Shown: in pieces, positions 58,743-64,000 of the stretch
Position numbering within the stretch: position 1 is the first letter of the stretch
Layout of the letters: every line of letters starts with the position of its first letter
Origin: Micromonospora wenchangensis
GTDB taxonomy: Bacteria; Actinomycetota; Actinomycetes; Mycobacteriales; Micromonosporaceae
DNA length: 64,000 nt
Assembly (NCBI RefSeq): GCF_002210435.1
Contig: NZ_MZMV01000007.1
Location: forward strand, 1-64,000
Direction: 5' to 3'
Notes under the pieces: generated by a model
Database searches by the model: none
Told to the model about the DNA's origin: nothing
The model's input: the letters and a program-made list of their open reading frames with translations, nothing else
Translations under genes and position numbers: made by a program

Positions 58743-60401
58743 ATGGACGGTGCCGGGCTCAGACTGAACATGAACGTGCTGGATTACGGAATCCTCGCGC
58801 TCTACTTCGTCACCGTGCTCGGGGTCGGTTTCGCCGCCCGCCGGGCGATCCGCACCAGCGTCGACTTCTTCCTCTCCGGGCGTTCACTGCCCGCCTGGGT
58901 GACCGGTCTGGCCTTCGTCTCGGCCAACCTGGGTGCCCTGGAGATCATCGGGATGGCCGCCAACGGCGCGCAGTACGGCATCATGACCGTCCACTACTAC
59001 TGGATCGGCGCCGTACCGGCGATGATCTTCCTGGGCATCGTGATGATGCCGTTCTACTACGGCTCCCGGGTGCGCAGCGTCCCGGAATACCTGCGGCTGC
59101 GGTTCAACCGGCCGACCCACCTGCTGAACGCGATCAGCTTCGCGGTCGCCCAGGTGCTGATCGCCGGGGTCAACCTGTACGCGCTGGCGCTGATCATGCA
59201 GGCGCTGCTCGGCTGGCCGCTCTGGCTGGCGATCATCGTCGGCGCGGTGATCGTGCTGGCGTACATCACCGTCGGCGGGCTCTCCGGCGCGATCTACAAC
59301 GAGGTGCTCCAGTTCTTCGTCATCGTCGCCGGGCTGGTGCCGATCACCGTCATCGGCCTGGTGAAGGTGGGCGGCTGGTCCGGCCTGATGGACTCGGTGC
59401 GCGACTCGAAGCTGGGCGAGGCCGGGCTGCACGCCTGGGAGGGCACCGGCAGCACCGCGAACCCGCTCGGTGCGCACTGGCTGGGCATCGTGTTCGGGCT
59501 CGGTTTCGTGCTCTCCTTCGGCTACTGGACCACCAACTTCGCCGAGGTGCAGCGGGCGCTGTCGGCCAAGAACATGAGCGCCGCCCGGCGTACGCCGATC
59601 ATCGCCGCGTACCCGAAGCTGGTCATCCCGGCGGTGACCGTGATCCCGGGCCTGATCGCGCTGGTCACCGTCAAGGGACTGGGGGCCGAGTCCGGCGACC
59701 TGGTCTACAACAACGCGATTCCGCTGCTCATGCGCGACCTGCTGCCCAACGGGGTGCTCGGGATCGCGGTCACCGGCCTGGTCGCCTCGTTCATGGCCGG
59801 CATGGCGGCCAACGTCAGCGGCTTCAACACCGTCTTCACCTACGACATCTGGCAGGCGTACGTCCGCAAGGAGCGGTCCGACGAGTACTACATCCGGATC
59901 GGGCGGATCGCCACCGTGGGCGGGGTGGTGGTGGGCATCGGCACCGCGTTCATCGCCGCCGGGTTCAGCAACATCATGAACTACATCCAGGCGCTGTTCT
60001 CCCTGTTCAACGCCCCGCTGTTCGCCACCTTCATCATCGGCATGTTCTGGAAGCGGATGAGCGCGCTGGCCGGTTTCTGGTCGCTGCTGGCGGGCACCCT
60101 GGCCGCGCTGGCGACCTACCTGCTCTACAAGGCAGGCGTGGTGCACTTCAACTCCGACCTGGAGGAGAGCTTCTGGGGCGCGGGCATCGCCTTCGTCACG
60201 GTCGCCGTGGTGGCGGCGGTGGTCACCCCGCTGACCCGCCCCAAGCGGGCCGAGGAGTTGCAGGGTCTGGTCTACGGGATGGGTGGGGTCGACCTGAAGG
60301 GCGACGTGCTCGCCGGGGACCAGGTCTGGTGGCGGTCGCCGGTGCTGCTCGGCGCGATCGCGCTGGTGCTGGCCGTGCTCTTCTACATCCCGGTCTTCTG
60401 A
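58743..60401 (+). CDS. Sodium:solute symporter (SSS) family transporter
   Basis: A 552-residue SSS transporter with about 13-14 helices. Characteristic parts: DYGILALYFVTVLGVGFAARR at TM1, FFLSGRSLPAWVTGLAFVSANLGALEIIGMAANG in pieces (the SGR/SA(N)xGA motif near the Na+ site), GGLSGAIYNEVLQFFVIVAG, and GFVLSFGYWTTNFAEVQRALSAKN. The substrate (sugar, amino acid, carboxylate) cannot be assigned. The 3' end is tandemly duplicated (60383-60423). Start ATG 58743 follows a GGGAGGGTGGC-like site. It precedes a small membrane protein that may be its accessory subunit. Confidence 0.88.
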   Translation: MDGAGLRLNMNVLDYGILALYFVTVLGVGFAARRAIRTSVDFFLSGRSLPAWVTGLAFVSANLGALEIIGMAANGAQYGIMTVHYYWIGAVPAMIFLGIVMMPFYYGSRVRSVPEYLRLRFNRPTHLLNAISFAVAQVLIAGVNLYALALIMQALLGWPLWLAIIVGAVIVLAYITVGGLSGAIYNEVLQFFVIVAGLVPITVIGLVKVGGWSGLMDSVRDSKLGEAGLHAWEGTGSTANPLGAHWLGIVFGLGFVLSFGYWTTNFAEVQRALSAKNMSAARRTPIIAAYPKLVIPAVTVIPGLIALVTVKGLGAESGDLVYNNAIPLLMRDLLPNGVLGIAVTGLVASFMAGMAANVSGFNTVFTYDIWQAYVRKERSDEYYIRIGRIATVGGVVVGIGTAFIAAGFSNIMNYIQALFSLFNAPLFATFIIGMFWKRMSALAGFWSLLAGTLAALATYLLYKAGVVHFNSDLEESFWGAGIAFVTVAVVAAVVTPLTRPKRAEELQGLVYGMGGVDLKGDVLAGDQVWWRSPVLLGAIALVLAVLFYIPVF

Positions 60402-60423
60402 GGCTACATCCCGGTCTTCTGAG
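60383..60423. repeat. Tandem duplication spanning the symporter stop codon
   Basis: CTACATCCCGGTCTTCTGAG occurs at 60383-60402 and again at 60404-60423 with one base between; the first copy encodes the last residues and the stop, the second lies after it and repeats the stop. Confidence 0.85.
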
Positions 60424-60453
60424 CCCGGTCCGTCACGAGAGGGAGGCGCAGGC

Positions 60454-60759
60454 GTGGACCAGCACAGCGAGCGGGCGAACGACCCGCAGGTCGCCGAGAC
60501 CGAGGACGAACGCAAGCGGTCCGCCGCCGCCCGGCTGTTCGACATCCGCCGGGTCATCGGTGGCCTCTTCGTGGTGTACGGGGTGATCGTCGGTCTGGTC
60601 GGTCTCTTCGACTCGGCTGCCGAGATCGACAAGGCGCAGGGCGTCCGGATCAACCTCTGGGCCGGGCTGGCGATGCTGGCCTTCGGGCTGTTCATGCTGG
60701 CCTGGCAGTGGCTGCGCCCGGTGGTGCCGCCCAGCGCCGAGGAGGCCCGGGAGGTCTGA
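60454..60759 (+). CDS. Small two-helix membrane protein
   Basis: A 101-residue protein starting GTG 60454 (GAGAGGGAGG upstream). A charged N-terminus (EDERKRSAAARLFDIR) precedes two helices: ~35-55 (IGGLFVVYGVIVGLVGLF) and ~70-88 (LWAGLAMLAFGLFMLAWQWL). Its position 52 bp after the symporter gene suggests an accessory or regulatory subunit, as small membrane proteins accompany several SSS transporters. No family name recognised. Confidence 0.75.
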   Translation: MDQHSERANDPQVAETEDERKRSAAARLFDIRRVIGGLFVVYGVIVGLVGLFDSAAEIDKAQGVRINLWAGLAMLAFGLFMLAWQWLRPVVPPSAEEAREV

Positions 60760-60831
60760 TCCGCCCGGCATGGGGTCGCCCGGACGGGGTACCCGGGACG
60801 CGGGAAGCGTCTGGGACAGGAGGGCGGCACC

Positions 60832-61206
60832 ATGACCGACCGTGACCCGAACCGACCGTTGGAGGAGCGCCCCGAGGTGGCCGCCGCGGTGGACGACGAC
60901 TCCACCGTGCCGCGGTTCTCCCGGGGCGGCGCCGGTCCGGCCGATCCGGCGTTCGTCGCGCCGGGTGACCAGCCCGGGGGTGCGACCGAGGAGCTGATCG
61001 GTGACCCGTACGCCGCCGGCACCGGGGCCACCGGAACCGGCACCGGGGCCGGTGGGGACAACATCCGTACCGGGGCGGAGCAGCCCTGGGAACCGGAGGA
61101 CCTGGTCATGGCGCGCGGGCAGGACCTGACCCGGGAGAACCTGGAGCGGGCCCGGCGTGACCTGGCCGAGATGGGTCGGGCCGCGGTGGAACGTACCGTC
61201 CCCTGA
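60832..61206 (+). CDS. Hydrophilic hypothetical protein
   Basis: A 124-residue acidic protein beginning MTDRDPNRPLEERPEVAAAV, with a Gly/Thr-rich low-complexity middle (AAGTGATGTGTGAGGD) and a C-terminal helix (DLVMARGQDLTRENLERARRDLAEMGRAAV). No domain recognised. ATG 60832 has GGAGGG upstream. Its codon usage is typical of the region. A bidirectional terminator follows. Confidence 0.65.
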   Translation: MTDRDPNRPLEERPEVAAAVDDDSTVPRFSRGGAGPADPAFVAPGDQPGGATEELIGDPYAAGTGATGTGTGAGGDNIRTGAEQPWEPEDLVMARGQDLTRENLERARRDLAEMGRAAVERTVP

Positions 61207-61237
61207 GGCCGGCGCGACAGCGGCCCGGCACACGGGT

Positions 61238-61275
61238 GGGCCCCCGGCCCGACCTCTCGGTCGGACCGGGGGCCC
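61238..61275. terminator. Bidirectional terminator between hypothetical gene and cellulase
   Basis: GGGCCCCCGG plus CCGACC pair with GGTCGG and CCGGGGGCCC (61238-61275) with one C/A mismatch and a TCTC loop, between convergent genes. Confidence 0.75.
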
Positions 61276-61326
61276 GGGTGCGCCCGCCGCGTCAGTGCCT
61301 CACTCCAGCCGCGGCGGGCTGGTTCG

Positions 61327-63129
61327 TCAGAGCGCCGGGTAGGCGTTCTTCATGAGCTCCTGGAACTGCGCGGAGAACCAGGCGCCGGAGATCGGAGCGT
61401 TGGGCAGCGCGCCGCTCATGCTGTTGCCGTTGCGGGCGTTACCGGTGTAGGTCGGGTCGCACATCCGGTCGAAGCCCTTGCCCTCGTTGTTCGGGATGAG
61501 GGAGCTGGAGCCGTCGGACTCACCCGGGGGCTTCACCCAGACGTAGGCGTCGATGCCCGGCTCGGGGTTGGCCTTCGGCCGCTCGCCGAGACCCGCACCG
61601 GCCTGGTTGCACCAGTTGCCGGCGTGGAACCGACGGTCGACACGGCCACCGTTGACGTAGGTGTCGACGCTGGTCGTCGCGCCCGGGCCGGTGGGCCGGG
61701 CGGTGCCGCCCCAGCCGTTACGGGAGGTGTCGATCAGCATGCCGATGTTGCTGTTGAAGCCGACCGAGATCAGCTTGGTGCGGAACGCCTGGGCGAACGA
61801 CAGCTCGTCGACGTAGTAGTTCCAGTCGATCCACTTGGACTGGCGGACGGTCTGGCCGTTCACCGAGTCGGTGATCTTGATGTACGGCTCCTTCAGGGCG
61901 GAGTAGTTCGCCGTGTTGGTGATGAAGCCGTGCACGTAGTTCACGTTGCTGCCGGAGGCGACCGCGGCGGTCTTCAGGATGTCGGCGGTCGGGCCGAAGT
62001 TGGTGTCCCAACCCAGCCAGCCGTGGTGACCGGCGTCGATGTAGTTGTAAACGTTGCCGATCGGGCCCAGCTTCGCCAGGGCGTAGCCGACGCCGTTGAC
62101 GTACGCGCCGTTGGCCTTGACCACGTCACACTGCACCGTGCCACCGGCGTTGCCGGAGGTGTTGGTGACCAGGTTCGGCAGCGAGTCGATCTCGATGATG
62201 TTGATGATCCGCAGGCTGGCGTACTTGGCCTGGCTCTGGATCGCGGCGATCGGGTCGATGTACTCCGCCTTGTAGCGCGGCAGTTCGTCGGCGGCCAGCT
62301 CACCGTTGGAGGCGAGCGCCGAGCAGTCCCGGCCGGGCAGGTTGTAGATCACGAACTGGATGTAGCCGGCACCCTGGGCGAGGGCGGCGTCCAGGTGGTC
62401 CTTGACGCCCATCGCGCCGTTGGAGCTGCTGTCCGGGGTGCCGTTGATCGCGGCGATCCGGTCCAGCCACACGGCGGTCGGGTTGTTGGAGACCCGGCTG
62501 CCACCGGCCTCGGCGTCCGCCTTGGCCTTCCACTCCGGGTTCACGTAGCCCTTGACCCCGGCGTAGGGGTTGTCCACCTTCTGCCCCGGCGGGGGCGTGG
62601 TGGGCGGAGGCGTCGTGGGCGGCGGGGTGGTGGGCGGAGGCGTGGTCGGCGGGGGCGTGGTGGGCGGCGGGGTGGTGGTCGGCGGCGGGGTGGTGGGCGT
62701 GACGCCACCGCAGACGACTCCGTTCAGGGTGAACGAGGTCGGCTTGGGGTTGCTGCCGCTCCACGAGCCGTTGAAGCCGAGGGTGGTGCTGCCGCCGCGA
62801 CCCAGCGAGCCGTTGTAGGACTCGTTGGTGGCGGTCACGTTCTGGCCGCTCTGCGACCACTTGGCCGACCAGCCCTGGGTCACCCGCTGGCTGCTGTTGG
62901 GGAAGGTGAAGCCGAGGGTCCAGTTGCTGATCGGGTCACCCACGTTGCGGATGGTGACGTTCGCGGTGAAGCCACCGGACCAGTCGTTGGTGGTGTAGTC
63001 GATGCTGCACTGGGTGGCGGCCTGCGCCGCGGTGACCGGGAGGGTCACCAGCCCGCCCGCGACCAGCACGCTCGCCCCGGTGAGGGCGAACGCCCGGCGT
63101 CGGGCGGACAGACTTCTCCACAGATTCAT
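61327..63129 (-). CDS. GH6 cellulase (exo-type) with N-terminal CBM2
   Basis: A 600-residue secreted enzyme. Signal peptide (~1-37, RRAFALTGASVLVAGGLVTL to TAAQA); CBM2 cellulose-binding domain (~38-140: CSIDYTTNDWSGGFTANVTI, WTLGFTFPNSSQRVTQGWSA, FNGSWSGSNPKPTSFTLNG); a Pro/Thr linker; and a GH6 catalytic domain (~185-600). Catalytic segments include IIEIDSLPNLVTNTSG, YNYIDAGHHGWLGWDTNFG, IDTSRNGWGG and AYVWVKPPGESDGS. Architecture and length (600 aa) resemble Thermobifida fusca exocellulase Cel6B, so it probably releases cellobiose from chain ends. ATG 63129 has AAGGAG upstream. A CebR-like box lies 255 bp upstream. Confidence 0.93.
   Translation of the reverse strand: MNLWRSLSARRRAFALTGASVLVAGGLVTLPVTAAQAATQCSIDYTTNDWSGGFTANVTIRNVGDPISNWTLGFTFPNSSQRVTQGWSAKWSQSGQNVTATNESYNGSLGRGGSTTLGFNGSWSGSNPKPTSFTLNGVVCGGVTPTTPPPTTTPPPTTPPPTTPPPTTPPPTTPPPTTPPPGQKVDNPYAGVKGYVNPEWKAKADAEAGGSRVSNNPTAVWLDRIAAINGTPDSSSNGAMGVKDHLDAALAQGAGYIQFVIYNLPGRDCSALASNGELAADELPRYKAEYIDPIAAIQSQAKYASLRIINIIEIDSLPNLVTNTSGNAGGTVQCDVVKANGAYVNGVGYALAKLGPIGNVYNYIDAGHHGWLGWDTNFGPTADILKTAAVASGSNVNYVHGFITNTANYSALKEPYIKITDSVNGQTVRQSKWIDWNYYVDELSFAQAFRTKLISVGFNSNIGMLIDTSRNGWGGTARPTGPGATTSVDTYVNGGRVDRRFHAGNWCNQAGAGLGERPKANPEPGIDAYVWVKPPGESDGSSSLIPNNEGKGFDRMCDPTYTGNARNGNSMSGALPNAPISGAWFSAQFQELMKNAYPAL
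62584..62703. repeat. Pro/Thr-linker repeat within the cellulase gene
   Basis: About 120 bp of near-perfect short repeats of the type GGCGGGGTGGTGGGCGGAGG code for TTPPP repeats joining CBM2 and GH6. The G-rich strand could form stable secondary structures and is a site of slippage. Confidence 0.8.
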
Positions 63130-63384
63130 GCCTTTTGCACTCCTTGGGCGAGACCGGCACCACGAGGGGACCGGCAAGTGGCGCGTGAGCGTCCTGGGGT
63201 ACGGACGACCCCGGCGCCAACGGGACATCTCGGGGGGTGCCCGACCCGGAGGACGGGCGTGGTGGTGGTGAGCTTCACCGGCCCGCACGGACCGGTCGGC
63301 GGCGACGTCGTCCGGTGCACCGGTTGCCCTCGACCTCTGCCGTGCGCGGTGTGGCTCCCCGAACCGCGTGCAGCGATTCTTGCA

Positions 63385-63398
63385 TGGGAGCGCTTCCA
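63385..63398 (-). promoter_or_regulatory. CebR-like operator upstream of the cellulase gene
   Basis: TGGGAGCGCTTCCA differs at one position from TGGGAGCGCTCCCA, the CebR box known from streptomycete cellulase genes. It is flanked by A and T, giving a 16-bp near-palindrome, 255 bp upstream of the ATG. No cebR gene is in the window. Confidence 0.75.
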
Positions 63399-63663
63399 TG
63401 GCAATGGCTCGATACTTCGCGGCAACCTGGCCGCAATGCCCGGACCGGCATCCGGGCCGCTACGAGCCTATCTCCGCCCAGCTCGGCCGGGAGCGCGCCG
63501 ACCGCGCAGCCGGGCGGTAACGCCGACACAAGCGGCTCATGGTGCTTAAGGGTCGCATCATCGGTAAAGCCGAAAACACGAATCTTTCCCCGAATAAGTC
63601 ATGAAACCGTCTAACGTCGGTCATAGCTCGACTGTCGTCGGGCTCAGGACAACAGGGGATGGA
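63399..63663 (+). other. Noncoding region upstream of the terminal gene
   Basis: About 265 bases with no convincing gene; the part 63530-63660 is much less GC-rich (for example GAAAACACGAATCTTTCCCC) and probably holds the promoter of the secreted-protein gene at 63664. No certain -35/-10 pair was assigned. Confidence 0.45.
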
Positions 63664-64000
63664 GTGACGCAGGTCATGGCTAACAAGATGCTCGGGAAGG
63701 TTGTCGCGGGTGCCGCTCTCGGTGGCGCGTCCCTTCTGGTGTTCACGCCGGGGATCGCGTTCGCGGACGGTCACCACGACGGCGAGAGCCGGGACGGCAA
63801 GGTCATCGCCAAGCCGCACGTCGTCAAGCCCGGCGACGAGGTGAAGCTCATCGAGATCTGCCCGGAGGCGCAGGAACACGCCTTCGTCTGGTCCAAGGTC
63901 ACCGGCAAGGTCAAACTCAAGCCCGCCGAGGGCCGCGGCGAGGAACACGGCGGCTGGAAGGACGACGAGGGCAAGGGCGAGGACCACGGCAAGGGCGAGG
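63664..64000 (+). CDS. Partial secreted protein rich in His, Lys, Asp, Glu, Gly
   Basis: The frame from GTG 63664 (AGGGGATGGA upstream; ATG 63676 alternative) is open to the window end, so the C-terminus is missing. A signal peptide (KVVAGAALGGASLLVFTPGI, cleavage after AFA) leads to a mature part starting DGHHDGESRDGKVIAKPHVV, with VKPGDEVKLIEICPEAQEHA and KVTGKVKLKPAEG. The visible C-terminal part is low complexity, with Glu-, His-, Gly-, Lys- and Asp-rich stretches that may bind metal. It resembles secreted Ig-like actinobacterial proteins; function unknown. Confidence 0.7.
   Translation, partial: MTQVMANKMLGKVVAGAALGGASLLVFTPGIAFADGHHDGESRDGKVIAKPHVVKPGDEVKLIEICPEAQEHAFVWSKVTGKVKLKPAEGRGEEHGGWKDDEGKGEDHGKGE

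Overview
The window reads as chromosomal DNA of a very GC-rich, filamentous-type actinomycete, most likely a member of the Micromonosporaceae (Micromonospora-like). This is an inference from three things: strong G/C bias at third codon positions; many GTG starts and overlaps of 1-4 bases; and typical actinobacterial families (Scr1-type XRE regulator with DUF397 partner, a CvnA-D conservon, SpoIIE-family phosphatases, GPGG-motif small membrane protein, MsiK-style sugar ABC cassette without an ATPase, CBM2-GH6 cellulase). I saw no rRNA, tRNA, CRISPR array, IS element, phage gene or biosynthetic gene cluster. It looks like ordinary chromosome with many regulators.

Layout. 1-6.6 kb: a small Cys-containing protein pair; an XRE/DUF397 pair preceded by a coupled 17-codon ORF; DUF4240 and alpha/beta hydrolase genes; a three-gene two-component operon (kinase, degenerate kinase-like membrane protein, LuxR-type regulator). 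6.6-20 kb: a minus-strand operon SCP2 protein, glycogen-debranching-type enzyme, PlsC acyltransferase; CBS protein; aspartate-semialdehyde dehydrogenase; an M16 peptidase pair; a PhoX-like secreted protein; DAHP synthase behind an aromatic leader-peptide attenuator; several small conserved proteins. 20-30 kb: small membrane proteins, NlpC/P60 hydrolase, a group 2 sigma factor, murQ with its RpiR-type regulator, a dTMP-kinase-like protein, a nucleotidyltransferase/BON/metallophosphoesterase cassette, GPGG protein and TspO.

30-43 kb is sugar metabolism. It starts with an M23 peptidase. The agl-type operon follows (binding protein, two permeases, LacI regulator, GH13 alpha-glucosidase) with a LacI-type operator. 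Then come an MFS transporter and the xylA-xylB operon, divergent from a ROK-type XylR across a palindrome. 43-50 kb is signalling: a PAS/GAF/SpoIIE phosphatase coupled to a stand-alone B12-binding protein carrying the Wx9EH signature of CarH photoreceptors, then MarR, a second SpoIIE phosphatase, a polyprenyl sugar-phosphate transferase and a VWA protein. 51-56.3 kb: a lactonase-fold protein and a complete conservon (cvnABCD). 56.8-64 kb: two paralogous small-domain proteins, a sodium:solute symporter with an accessory membrane protein, a GH6 exocellulase with a CebR-like box, and a secreted protein that runs off the end.

Recurring regulatory themes are leaderless mRNAs (a TANNNT box 6-7 nt before the start codon, at least nine examples), translational coupling through ATGA/GTGA overlaps, and long perfect hairpins between convergent genes. 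The observations I consider most worth checking are the Tyr-Trp-Phe leader peptide before DAHP synthase, the B12-photoreceptor-like protein coupled to a SpoIIE phosphatase, and the leaderless, palindrome-controlled murR-murQ promoter.
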